Positions 6,963-14,245 of a DNA stretch of 19,048 nt are shown piece by piece. A program made the translations under genes and the position numbers. The first letter of the stretch is position 1, and every line of letters starts with the position of its first letter. Origin of the DNA: an uncultured Flavobacterium sp. (lineage in GTDB: Bacteria > Bacteroidota > Bacteroidia > Flavobacteriales > Flavobacteriaceae); NCBI RefSeq assembly GCF_946479975.1, contig NZ_CAMLIX010000078.1, positions 1 through 19,048 on the forward strand. The letters run 5' to 3'. Below the pieces are notes generated by a model that did no database searches, was not told the origin of the DNA, and saw only the letters and a program-made list of their open reading frames with translations.

Positions 6963-8116
6963 TACAAGTTGCTGTTTTGCAAGTTTTTACGATAAGAAGT
7001 AGGAGTGTCTCCGGTATGTTTTTTGAAAGCGGTATTAAAAGAAGATTTCGAATTAAAACCTACTTCATACAAAATTTCTAAGATCGTAACCTTGCTTTTT
7101 GTATCATCTTTTAAAATACTCATGGCATTTTCGATGCGATACGTATTAACGAAATCGTAAAAATGCTGCTCTAATTTATGATTTATTAAAATTGATAAAT
7201 CGCGAACAGGAATTGCAATACCTTTAGAAACATCCTGAATCGTTAAAGACGGATCCAGAAATGGCTTTTCTTCGGTCATGTAGTGCTTTAATTTCAATAA
7301 ATCTTCATTGAATTCTTTTTCGCTTACAGTTAATTGCTCTTTATTTTTTTCTTCTAAAACAATTTCCGAAACTAGTTGTAATTTTGAATTTATACTTCTA
7401 AACAAACTAGGATTATTCAATGCTTTAAATAAATACCAACAAACAATAAAAAGCTGAAAAACCAACAATCCAATTTTTAGCCAGTCAGAAATATAGGGGT
7501 AATCAGAGAACTTGAAGATGTTTTTTAAAATAGCTGCCGAATACAAAATAGTTAGTACCACTGTAAACTGAAACAACCAATTATAGGAATTAATATTGGT
7601 GCCTGCACAATTTTCAAGATATAGTTTTTTCGCTTTTCGTAATACCATAAAAACGGCAATGATATATGCAATTAGCTGAACATGTATCAGAATATGATTG
7701 AACTGTATCTCAAACTGACTCTGATAGTTTTTGATGAAATTAATTTTAGAAATAGCATCTACTGCATAAAAACGAGGTATTAAAATTAGATTCGCAATTA
7801 AAAACGGAAGTAGATGTAGTAAATGTTTTGGTTTAAGCTTAAAATCTGAATAACAAACAGATAATACATAGAGATAAAAAACGGGAATCTGCAAAAAAGC
7901 ACATAAACCTCTAAACATTCCGAAATTTGAAGGTCCTTTAGCCACTAAGTCAAATAAAGTTTGGCTGGTGTCGATTGCTGTTAATACTAGAAAAGTTGCA
8001 AAAAGATAATTACTGATCTTGTGTTTGGTTTTAACTGTAAACAAAAAAAATGCAAGTAATAGTGAAATGAATAAGGTAATTATGGTAACAATAAGCAATA
8101 AATTTATCTTATCCAT
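6962..8116 (-). CDS. Membrane-bound AraC-family transcriptional regulator
   Basis: 384 residues. The first 235 contain seven hydrophobic spans (about 6-28, 36-56, 70-90, 98-116, 139-159, 178-198, 213-232). After a charged linker comes an AraC-type DNA-binding domain (about 268-380). Its second helix-turn-helix is well kept: VTILEILYEVGFNSKSSFN-A-FKKHTGDTPTSYRK. The first is DPSLTIQDVSKGIAIPVRDLSILINH. The 7TM-plus-AraC build is common in Bacteroidota and suggests sensing at the membrane, with DNA contacted from there. It is transcribed toward the serine hydrolase, whose product is a natural regulated target. A frame from 8328 overlapping the start is not used. Confidence 0.88.
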   Translation of the reverse strand: MDKINLLLIVTIITLFISLLLAFFLFTVKTKHKISNYLFATFLVLTAIDTSQTLFDLVAKGPSNFGMFRGLCAFLQIPVFYLYVLSVCYSDFKLKPKHLLHLLPFLIANLILIPRFYAVDAISKINFIKNYQSQFEIQFNHILIHVQLIAYIIAVFMVLRKAKKLYLENCAGTNINSYNWLFQFTVVLTILYSAAILKNIFKFSDYPYISDWLKIGLLVFQLFIVCWYLFKALNNPSLFRSINSKLQLVSEIVLEEKNKEQLTVSEKEFNEDLLKLKHYMTEEKPFLDPSLTIQDVSKGIAIPVRDLSILINHKLEQHFYDFVNTYRIENAMSILKDDTKSKVTILEILYEVGFNSKSSFNTAFKKHTGDTPTSYRKNLQNSNL

Positions 8117-8265
8117 TTAGTGTTTTCTTTGGTATTAGTCAGGTTATATTTTGGCTGATTTGCTAAGCTGTTCAAAAATAGCAAAATATTCTTTTGATTA
8201 TGAGAATTGTATAGAAGGTTTAAAATTAATAGGATAATGGTTTTTGAGAGATAAGTTAGGTTGCC

Positions 8266-8298
8266 AAACCCGACAGGTTTTAAAAACCTGTCGGGTTT
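8266..8298. repeat. Perfect AAACCCGACAGG palindrome
   Basis: AAACCCGACAGGTTTT, one A, then the exact reverse complement: 16-bp arms with a 1-nt centre. It is the perfect version of the hairpin at 5324-5357. Here it lies between the tRNA terminator and the AraC-type gene, where no gene ends toward it from the plus side, so it acts as a backup terminator after tRNA-Ala or is simply a dispersed repeat copy. Confidence 0.7.
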
Positions 8299-8307
8299 AA
8301 ATGTGCC

Positions 8308-8341
8308 TAAAAAAAATAACCCAAACAAGAGTTGTTTGGGT
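8308..8341 (-). terminator. Rho-independent terminator of tRNA-Ala
   Basis: Hairpin ACCCAAACAA-GAG-TTGTTTGGGT (10-bp perfect stem, 3-nt loop, 8319-8341). Read on the minus strand it is followed by TTATTTTTTTT, a proper U-tract. It starts 20 nt after the 3' end of the tRNA. Confidence 0.8.
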
Positions 8342-8361
8342 ATTTAGTTATGAAAAATTAG

Positions 8362-8435
8362 TGGAGAATACCGGATTCGAACCGGTCACCCCTTGCCTGC
8401 CAGGCAAGTACTCTAGCCAAATGAGCTAATCCCCC
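8362..8435 (-). tRNA. tRNA-Ala (anticodon GGC)
   Basis: The minus strand folds into a full 74-nt cloverleaf. The acceptor arms are GGGGGAT and ATTCTCC with discriminator A, the D arm is GCTC...GAGT, and the anticodon arm is CTTGC-CTGGCAG-GCAAG with GGC in the loop (reads GCC, alanine). The T arm is ACCGG-TTCGAAT-CCGGT. The third acceptor pair is G-U, the identity element of alanyl-tRNA synthetase, which independently supports Ala. CCA is not encoded. A terminator follows. Confidence 0.95.
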
Positions 8436-8539
8436 AAAGCGTTAACAAATAAAGTCAAATAATTTTCAAAAAACAAATTTCTCAGAGTTTCAAGAATATA
8501 ATTTTTCAAAAGCGTAACTTTACCTTTAAATCTATTTCT

Positions 8540-9304
8540 ATGAATGCAGAAAATCTAAATGGAAGTTTAGAAACTTCTTTTCAAAATACTATTGCAACAG
8601 TACAATTTGGTCATCCCGCTAGTAATTCTTTTCCAAGAAGTTTGTTAAATGCATTAACAACAGAAATAAATGATTTAAGCCGAAATGAAGATGTATCGGT
8701 TATAATTTTGAAAAGCGAAGGGAATAAAACCTTTTGTTCTGGCGCTTCTTTTGATGAACTTTTGCTGGTAGAAACTGAAGAGCAAGGTTTAGAATTCTTT
8801 TCTGGTTTTGCTCATTTGCTAAATGCGATGCGAAATTGCAATAAACTCATTGTTGGCCGCGTTCAAGGAAAAGCGGTTGGCGGCGGTGTCGGAATTATTT
8901 CGGCTTGCGATTATGTTTTTGCAACTCCGCAAAGCGATATTAAATTATCTGAATTAGCAATCGGAATTGGACCTTTTGTAATTGAACCAGCGGTTTCTCG
9001 TAAAATTGGGAAAACTGCGATGACCGAAATGACTTTGTCTGGACACGAATGGAAATCAGCAAATTGGGCTTTTCAAAAAGGATTGTATTCGGTTTTATGC
9101 GAAACTGAAAATCTAGATGCTGCCGTAGAAAGTTTTGCTCAAAAATTAAGTTCTTATAATCCCGAAGCCTTATACGAAATGAAAAAGGTTATTTGGGAAG
9201 GCACAGAACAATGGGAATCACTTTTGTTTGAGCGCGCAGCAATTACAGGAAAATTGGTTTTGTCAGATTTTACAAAATTGGCTTTGTTACAATTTAAAAA
9301 ATAA
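8540..9304 (+). CDS. Enoyl-CoA hydratase/isomerase (crotonase) family protein
   Basis: 254 residues, soluble. Crotonase features: the first oxyanion-hole strand FCSGASFDEL (65-74), the second one GKAVGGGVGIISACD (110-124), and LSELAIGIGP (137-145), where Glu138 occupies a usual catalytic region. The normal GxGGTQ segment is replaced by FVIEPAVSRKIG, so the second acid may be Glu149 or absent and the exact reaction is uncertain. Family members hydrate, isomerise or cleave acyl-CoA thioesters in fatty-acid, phenylacetate or leucine breakdown. The neighbours are not from such a pathway. A loose -7 box (TAACTTTA, 8515-8522) precedes it. An inverted-repeat element follows the stop. Confidence 0.85.
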   Translation: MNAENLNGSLETSFQNTIATVQFGHPASNSFPRSLLNALTTEINDLSRNEDVSVIILKSEGNKTFCSGASFDELLLVETEEQGLEFFSGFAHLLNAMRNCNKLIVGRVQGKAVGGGVGIISACDYVFATPQSDIKLSELAIGIGPFVIEPAVSRKIGKTAMTEMTLSGHEWKSANWAFQKGLYSVLCETENLDAAVESFAQKLSSYNPEALYEMKKVIWEGTEQWESLLFERAAITGKLVLSDFTKLALLQFKK

Positions 9305-9310
9305 AATTTT

Positions 9311-9440
9311 AACACATAGAAACATAGTTAGCATTACGTCGAAAGACGTTTCACTCGCATACATTCACATAGTCTATGTGTGAAAGCTAGCTTTTTCCGT
9401 AAACTTCTAAAATGGATAAAAATCTATGTTTCTATGTGTT
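9311..9440. repeat. Composite inverted-repeat element
   Basis: Outer arms AACACATAGAAACATAG (9311-9327) and CTATGTTTCTATGTGTT (9424-9440) are perfect 17-bp complements. Inside are a GAAA-tetraloop hairpin (ACGTC-GAAA-GACGT, 9336-9349) and a near-perfect palindrome CACATAG-T-CTATGTG (9366-9380). The right arm recurs at 11047-11063. No open frame is present. It looks like a dispersed non-coding repeat of unknown role. Confidence 0.7.
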
Positions 9441-9460
9441 TAAACATAAAATAATTTAAG

Positions 9461-9637
9461 ATGAATATTATTTCTTTATTCCAAAAAGTAGACGTTGCCG
9501 AAAAAATTAAAAACGCGCCAGACAGCAGTTATCAAATAGGCGTTGTTATTGGATCTTTTATTCCGTTCCTGATTTTAGGTGGACTCGCTTTGTGGATGTA
9601 TAACAGAGCTAAAAAAAGAGACAAAAACGGTTATTAA
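9461..9637 (+). CDS. Small membrane protein (58 aa)
   Basis: An ATG at 9461 opens MNIISLFQKVDVAEKIKNAP, a short amphipathic lead, then one span (SYQIGVVIGSFIPFLILGGLAL, about residues 23-44) and a basic tail (YNRAKKRDKNGY). Unlike the 58-residue protein at 5130, the span is central. It begins 21 nt after the repeat element and ends 33 nt before queD. A -7 box lies between, so queD probably has its own promoter. Function unknown. Confidence 0.6.
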   Translation: MNIISLFQKVDVAEKIKNAPDSSYQIGVVIGSFIPFLILGGLALWMYNRAKKRDKNGY

Positions 9638-9641
9638 TTTG

Positions 9642-9649
9642 TAAATTTG
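9642..9649 (+). promoter_or_regulatory. -7 promoter box for queD
   Basis: TAAATTTG, an exact fit to TAnnTTTG, ends 21 nt before the queD ATG. The TAAATTTGCA context is frequent ahead of Flavobacterium genes. No clear TTG at -33 is visible. Confidence 0.5.
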
Positions 9650-9670
9650 CAAGCTTAAAATTAAACATCG

Positions 9671-10123
9671 ATGAGTAATATCAGAATTACAAAACAATTT
9701 AGCTTCGAAACTGGTCACGCTTTGTACGGTTACGACGGAAAATGCAAGAACGTTCACGGACACAGTTATAAACTTTCGGTAACGGTTATTGGTTCGCCTA
9801 TTACAGACCGATCGAATGTAAAGTACGGAATGGTAATTGATTTTTCTGATCTAAAGAAAATTGTAAAAGAAGAAATCGTCGATCAGTTTGATCATGCTAC
9901 AGTTTTCAATCAAACTACACCACATGTTGAATTAGCAGCAGAATTGAAAAACCGCGGTCATCACGTAATTTTGGTAGATTATCAGCCAACAAGTGAAAAT
10001 ATGGTAGTTGATTTTGCAGAAAGAATCATAGGAAGACTTCCTGCAGGAATTTCTCTTTTTTCTTTAAAACTTCAAGAAACAGAATCTTCTTTTGCAGAAT
10101 GGTACGCTTCTGATAATTTGTAA
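9671..10123 (+). CDS. queD: 6-carboxy-5,6,7,8-tetrahydropterin synthase (QueD/PTPS family)
   Basis: Converts 7,8-dihydroneopterin triphosphate to 6-carboxytetrahydropterin, the second step towards 7-deazaguanine (preQ0) and queuosine. 150 residues, the normal size. Zinc ligands: His16 (SFETGHAL), His29 and His31 (CKNVHGHSY). Cys25, four residues before His29, is the expected catalytic Cys. Other family signatures are FDHATVFN (second-half His), PTSENM and the C-terminal LQETESSFAEW with the substrate-binding Glu. The Cys-x3-His-x-His layout favours QueD over mammalian-type PTPS. No queC, queE or queF is in the window. The tail of the gene is followed by a repeat-rich spacer before lpxH. Confidence 0.9.
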   Translation: MSNIRITKQFSFETGHALYGYDGKCKNVHGHSYKLSVTVIGSPITDRSNVKYGMVIDFSDLKKIVKEEIVDQFDHATVFNQTTPHVELAAELKNRGHHVILVDYQPTSENMVVDFAERIIGRLPAGISLFSLKLQETESSFAEWYASDNL

Positions 10124-10128
10124 ATAAA

Positions 10129-10233
10129 GTTAGAAGTTAAATGTTATGAGTTAGATGTTAAAGTCGAAATAAATATCATATAATTTCCAGTTCTCTAACT
10201 TATGACCCTTAACCAATAACTCATAACTTCTTA
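10129..10233. repeat. Degenerate GTTAtGAGTTA repeat spacer
   Basis: GTTATGAGTTA (10143-10153) and TAACTCATAAC (10217-10227) are perfect 11-bp complements. Around each are looser copies of GTTAnAnGTTA. It fills the queD-lpxH gap up to the lpxH ATG, has no coding potential and could form a hairpin close to the lpxH start. Confidence 0.45.
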
Positions 10234-10234
10234 A

Positions 10235-10978
10235 ATGAAAAAAATATATTTTGCTTCAGATCAGCATTTTGGTGCGCCGACTCCAGAATTGAGTCTCCCG
10301 CGCGAAAAGAAATTTGTAGCTTGGTTAGATGAGGTAAAACAAGATGCCGAAGCTATTTTTTTGCTTGGAGATTTATTTGATTTTTGGTTTGAGTATAAAA
10401 CAGTTGTTCCAAAAGGTTTTGTTCGAATTTTAGGCAAACTGGCTGAAATTCGCGACAGCGGCATCCCAATTTATTTCTTTGTTGGAAATCATGATCTTTG
10501 GATGAATGATTATTTTGAAACCGAATTGAATATTCCGGTTTATCATGATAATAAAGAATTTACTTTTAATGGAAAAACCTTTTTAATTGGTCACGGCGAC
10601 GGAAAAGGTCCTGGCGACAAAGGCTATAAAAGAATGAAAAAGGTATTTACAAATCCGTTTTCAAAATGGCTTTTCCGTTGGATGCATCCTGACGTTGGCG
10701 TAAGTTTAGCGCAATATTTATCAGTCAAAAATAAATTAATTTCTGGCGATGAAGACATTAAGTTTTTAGGCGAAGAAAAAGAATGGCTGATTCTTTATGC
10801 TAAAAGAAAGCTGGAAACCAAACATTATAATTATTTCGTTTTCGGGCACCGTCATTTACCTATGATTCGTTCTGTTGGAGAAAACTCTGAATATGTAAAT
10901 CTTGGAGATTGGATTGGTTATTTTACTTACGGCGTTTTTGACGGAGAAAAATTTGAACTTCACGAATTCAAAAAATAG
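10235..10978 (+). CDS. lpxH: UDP-2,3-diacylglucosamine diphosphatase
   Basis: Cleaves UDP-2,3-diacylglucosamine to lipid X and UMP, a cytoplasmic step of lipid A synthesis at the inner membrane. 247 residues, normal for LpxH. All metallophosphoesterase motifs are present: D-Q-H (Asp9, His11), GDLFD (Asp46, Asp49), GNHD (Asn85, His86), GHGDG (His120) and GHRH (His205, His207). The two Mn-binding sites are therefore complete. A helical insert between residues about 130 and 190 (MKKVF-NPFSKWLFRWMHPDVG) fits the acyl-chain-binding cap of LpxH. With the LpxR-like gene at 768 there are two lipid A genes in the window, though not adjacent. lpxH converges with the cytochrome gene. Confidence 0.9.
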   Translation: MKKIYFASDQHFGAPTPELSLPREKKFVAWLDEVKQDAEAIFLLGDLFDFWFEYKTVVPKGFVRILGKLAEIRDSGIPIYFFVGNHDLWMNDYFETELNIPVYHDNKEFTFNGKTFLIGHGDGKGPGDKGYKRMKKVFTNPFSKWLFRWMHPDVGVSLAQYLSVKNKLISGDEDIKFLGEEKEWLILYAKRKLETKHYNYFVFGHRHLPMIRSVGENSEYVNLGDWIGYFTYGVFDGEKFELHEFKK

Positions 10979-11041
10979 TTACTTTTTAGCGCATTGATCA
11001 AACTATGTTTGTTAGAAAAGTGAAGCGCCTTTAGCTTGTAG

Positions 11042-11063
11042 AAAATCTATGTTTCTATGTGTT
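11042..11063 (+). repeat. Second copy of the TATGTTTCTATGTGTT repeat arm
   Basis: The 22 bases match 9419-9440 exactly. The upstream part of the spacer (10979-11041) differs from the first element but has its own small hairpin (CAAAC-TAT-GTTTG). The copy lies between the convergent ends of lpxH and the cytochrome gene. Confidence 0.6.
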
Positions 11064-11065
11064 AG

Positions 11066-11091
11066 GTAATTGTTCAATGAATTACTTTTTT
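11066..11091 (+). terminator. Weak terminator after lpxH
   Basis: GTAATT, an 8-nt loop, AATTAC, then TTTTTT on the plus strand. The stem is short and AT-only, and it overlaps the stop of the opposing cytochrome gene, so the call is tentative. Confidence 0.3.
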
Positions 11092-12293
11092 CCATTCGGA
11101 TAAATTCCGATTTTATGCGTTCTCAAAATATAATTTGATAATTGTTTGCTGTTTGAAAGCTGAAAACTAATTGCGTTCGAAGCTTTTTTCGGCATATGAC
11201 ATTCTACACAATTATCGGCTAATAATTTCTCAGGCATTACTTTAAGCGTCGTTTCATTATGTTTTAAACCTTGATGACAACTCATGCAGATTTTAGAGTA
11301 AGAAGCCATGTTTTTAGAAGCATTTTCATGCGGATTATGACACGTAATACAATCCATTTTATCACTTTTCATAAAACATTTACTCTGCGCCATTAAACGA
11401 AACTGATTTCCGTGAACATCAAATTTTGCCGTATCCGTAATACTTCTTGTTTCGCGAAAGAATTCTAATAAATTATCTCCCGGCTTAAATTCAAAACGAG
11501 ATTTTAATTTCATTCCGTCATTTCCTGCATGACACAATGCGCAAGCATCCAATTTCTGCTGACGATTTAAGGTTTTAAAACTAGTAATACTATTGGCAAC
11601 TTTTACGTTTGGATTTTTTAAGTGAAATTCGGCGTGTTTTTTTGCAGGTCCATGGCAGCGTTCACAATCAATTCCGTATACAATTGTTTTTTTATTGATA
11701 ACATCTTCTACATCCATTGAAAGGAAGTTTTTTTCTTCGGAGTTTTGATCGACAATTCTGGAACTAATATTAGAACTATGGCAAGCATAACAATCTTTTA
11801 TCACCCTTCGGTCAAAGTAAGGTTTGTCGGCAGGAAATCCTGGACTAGTTGCCCAATTGTTTACAGAATGATAATAAGAAAGTGGTAATTCATAAGTGTT
11901 ATTATTTTTCCAATAAACAGAGGTTTGTGCATGTTTGGTTCCAAAAACAATTTCAAACTTATATTTAGCCGTTTCTTTTCCGTTTTTATATAAAACCTGA
12001 TACAAACTGTCACCATGTTTTTCCATGACCATTTTAGTGTCTTTATCGTAAATAAAAGTATAATTTTTAGAATCAAAATCACCAGAAACATTTCCTAAAA
12101 TCGCAGGAGCTGTTGCTTTGAAATGCGAACTGTGCAAAGCCATTTCAGATTGAACTTTATGACATTGAACACAGCTTTCTGAACCCGCATAATCAGTACC
12201 GCGTGGATCAATATATTCTTCTGATTTATTGGTGCAACTGACAGCGAAAAGTGTCGTGAAAACGATGATAAATAGAAATACAGCTTTTTTCAT
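11082..12293 (-). CDS. Seven-haem c-type cytochrome lipoprotein
   Basis: 403 residues. The signal sequence ends AVSC (Cys20), a lipobox, so it is probably anchored to a membrane by lipid on the periplasmic or outer side. Seven CxxCH haem-binding motifs are seen: CVQCH (41-45), CYACH, CERCH, CALCH, CITCH, CMSCH and CVECH. The early GSESCVQCH motif and the long haem-poor stretch before the second motif recall the cytochrome c554/c' group. It would carry electrons in the periplasm or at the surface; donor and acceptor cannot be told. No quinol dehydrogenase, NrfA or haem-lyase gene is adjacent. The 84-nt gap from the Cys-rich gene upstream (same strand) would allow one transcript. Confidence 0.88.
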   Translation of the reverse strand: MKKAVFLFIIVFTTLFAVSCTNKSEEYIDPRGTDYAGSESCVQCHKVQSEMALHSSHFKATAPAILGNVSGDFDSKNYTFIYDKDTKMVMEKHGDSLYQVLYKNGKETAKYKFEIVFGTKHAQTSVYWKNNNTYELPLSYYHSVNNWATSPGFPADKPYFDRRVIKDCYACHSSNISSRIVDQNSEEKNFLSMDVEDVINKKTIVYGIDCERCHGPAKKHAEFHLKNPNVKVANSITSFKTLNRQQKLDACALCHAGNDGMKLKSRFEFKPGDNLLEFFRETRSITDTAKFDVHGNQFRLMAQSKCFMKSDKMDCITCHNPHENASKNMASYSKICMSCHQGLKHNETTLKVMPEKLLADNCVECHMPKKASNAISFQLSNSKQLSNYILRTHKIGIYPNGKK

Positions 12294-12376
12294 TGCTGTA
12301 AATATACTTTTTTTTGAATTGAATCAAAATATATTTCAATAATGAAAAAATGTTGTTAAAAGATTTAGAATAGCTC

Positions 12377-12733
12377 TTAGTTTAAGCCAACTCCGTACAC
12401 ATATTCGGCTAACTCGATTTTAAACAAAGAACCTTCAACCAAATCTTTAATCGATTTAAGTTCGGTCATATTTACAGCCAAATCAATCGAATTGCACGGT
12501 GTTTTCAATAGAAATTTATGACAAGAATATTTCATTTCGCACGCTTCACAACAAGCATTTTCGATCATGCTGTCTTCAATTAAATCACAAAAGAAATTTA
12601 ATTCCTGAACGGTAAAATAAAAGCCAGTTTCCTTAAAAACCAATTGTACCTTATCTGAAATAGTAGTGTCGTGATCTTTCCAGTAAAAAGCTATTCCAAA
12701 GTTATTATGATATATCTGTTCAATTTCTCTCAT
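12377..12733 (-). CDS. Small cysteine-rich hypothetical protein
   Basis: 118 residues, soluble, no signal peptide. It has a cysteine cluster C61-C62-x2-C65-x5-C71-H72, with further Cys at 49 and 80, suggesting metal or Fe-S binding in the cytoplasm. No named family is recognised. It has a good -7 box 21 nt upstream and lies directly upstream of the multihaem cytochrome on the same strand. Whether it serves the cytochrome is unknown. Confidence 0.65.
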   Translation of the reverse strand: MREIEQIYHNNFGIAFYWKDHDTTISDKVQLVFKETGFYFTVQELNFFCDLIEDSMIENACCEACEMKYSCHKFLLKTPCNSIDLAVNMTELKSIKDLVEGSLFKIELAEYVYGVGLN

Positions 12734-12753
12734 CGTAAATCCTTTTATTCCAA

Positions 12754-12761
12754 CAAATATA
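12754..12761 (-). promoter_or_regulatory. -7 promoter box
   Basis: The minus strand reads TATATTTG, an exact TAnnTTTG, 20 nt before the ATG at 12733, inside an extremely AT-rich spacer. No TTG is found at the -33 spacing. Confidence 0.45.
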
Positions 12762-12818
12762 AATATTATTTATATTAATTCTAAATAAAAAAATCATAAA
12801 AGTTTGAAAATGTTTTTA

Positions 12819-12953
12819 AACCATATAAGTCATATAAGATCATAATAAGCTGGTTGATAATTAATCTGATTTTTTTCCATAAAAAAGACTTCACATTTTT
12901 GAAGTCTTTCTTTTTGCAATTCACTGGAATGAACTTATATGACTTATATGGTT
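12819..12953. repeat. 20-bp inverted repeat enclosing a terminator
   Basis: AACCATATAAGTCATATAAG (12819-12838) and its exact reverse complement (12934-12953) bracket about 95 bp that holds the terminator hairpin at 12884-12909. The arms end 8 bp before the 3' end of the MFS gene. No reading frame lies within. Confidence 0.7.
12881..12915 (-). terminator. Terminator after the recJ-MFS transcript
   Basis: AAAGACTTC and GAAGTCTTT (9-bp perfect stem, 8-nt loop). On the minus strand the stem is followed by a run of T, and on the plus strand by TTTCTTTTT, so it could stop transcription both ways. On the minus strand it closes the recJ-MFS unit. Confidence 0.75.
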
Positions 12954-12961
12954 AAAAAAAA

Positions 12962-14245
12962 TTACTCCAATTTATGATGTTCATCCATATCTCTTTTCAA
13001 ATCCAGATTTCTAAAAGTCGGCGATTTTAATGCAGTAAAAACCACTGTTAAAAGCGTGACACTTCCTCCAAAAATAACAGAAGTTACTGCACCCATCAAT
13101 TTAGCAGTTGCGCCACTTTCAAAAGCACCTAATTCATTAGAAGAACCAACAAAAATCGAATTTACAGCGCCCACACGCCCGCGCATATGATCTGGAGTTT
13201 TAAGTTGTAAAATAGTTTGGCGAATAACTACAGAAATTCCGTCTGCCAATCCGCTTAAAAATAAAGCGAAAACAGAAAGCCAGAAATAAGTTGAGAATCC
13301 GAATAAGATGATTGATAAACCGAAAACAAAAATGGCGATTAAAAGTTTCTTTCCAGCATTTTCATACAAAGGGACATAAGCAGAAACTAACATTGTAATA
13401 AAAGCTCCAACTGCAGGAGCAGCTCTTAAAATTCCGAAACCTTCAGAACCCACTTTTAAAATGTCTTGCGCAAAAACCGGAAGTAATGCAACTGCGCCTC
13501 CAAAAAGTACTGCAATCATGTCAAGTGAAAGTGCGCCAAGAACAATTTTGTTTTTAAAAACAAATGTCAAACCTTCCATAAGACTATCTTTCATAGATTC
13601 TCCCATCTTCGGATTTACAATTGGTTTTTGGCTGATTTGAGATAAGGCAACTAACGAAAGAATTGAAAATCCAAAAACCAAACACATCGACCAATGAACA
13701 CCAATCCAGTTAATTGAGAATCCAGCCAATGCAGGTCCCATCACAGCTCCAATCTGCCAAACTGAACTACTCCAAGTTGCAGCGTTTGGATATGCTTTTT
13801 TAGGAATAATTAAAGACAGAAGCGAGAAGATCGTTGGTCCCATAAAAGAACGGACGATTCCGCCCAAAAACACAAGAGCATAAATTGAGTACAAAATGTA
13901 ATCTTTAGAAAAACCGCCAACTACTTTTGGCCAAGTCAATAAGAAAAGCCCAAAACTAATTACTGAAAATCCTAAAATACATTTTACCAATAAACTTTTC
14001 TTTTCTCTTCGGTCTACAATATGTCCCGCAAACAAAGACATTGAAACAGCAGGAATAATTTCCATTAAACCAATAATTCCTAACGAAAGCGGGTTTTTAG
14101 TTAAGCTGTAAACTTCCCATTCAATAACAATAAATTGCATCGACCAAGCAAAAACCATGGCAAAACGCAACAATAAAAACACGTTGAATTCTCTATATCG
14201 AAGCGCCTCATACGGATCTCGCTTAATTGATTTAATCTCTTCCAT
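12962..14245 (-). CDS. MFS transporter, drug/siderophore exporter type (MFS_3-like)
   Basis: 427 residues with about 12 membrane spans in two halves and a charged cytoplasmic C-terminus (DLKRDMDEHHKLE). The loop GHIVDRREKKSLL (about 74-86) is the MFS motif A (G-x3-D-R-x-x-R/K), placed between spans 2 and 3. LYENAGKKLLI is the matching loop of the second half. Overall resemblance is to the EntS/MFS_3 (DHA3) drug or siderophore exporter group driven by proton antiport; the substrate is unknown. The start overlaps the end of recJ by 14 nt, so it is translationally coupled to it, a pairing without an obvious functional reason. Confidence 0.88.
   Translation of the reverse strand: MEEIKSIKRDPYEALRYREFNVFLLLRFAMVFAWSMQFIVIEWEVYSLTKNPLSLGIIGLMEIIPAVSMSLFAGHIVDRREKKSLLVKCILGFSVISFGLFLLTWPKVVGGFSKDYILYSIYALVFLGGIVRSFMGPTIFSLLSLIIPKKAYPNAATWSSSVWQIGAVMGPALAGFSINWIGVHWSMCLVFGFSILSLVALSQISQKPIVNPKMGESMKDSLMEGLTFVFKNKIVLGALSLDMIAVLFGGAVALLPVFAQDILKVGSEGFGILRAAPAVGAFITMLVSAYVPLYENAGKKLLIAIFVFGLSIILFGFSTYFWLSVFALFLSGLADGISVVIRQTILQLKTPDHMRGRVGAVNSIFVGSSNELGAFESGATAKLMGAVTSVIFGGSVTLLTVVFTALKSPTFRNLDLKRDMDEHHKLE

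Noticed and set aside
8104..8328. 74-residue minus-strand frame ahead of the AraC-type gene
   Set aside because: It runs through the AAACCCGACAGG palindrome and overlaps the regulator start; its composition is that of translated spacer.
9311..9440. CRISPR-like repeat array
   Set aside because: Repeats are inverted, not tandem with regular spacers, and no cas genes are present. No array is visible anywhere in the window.
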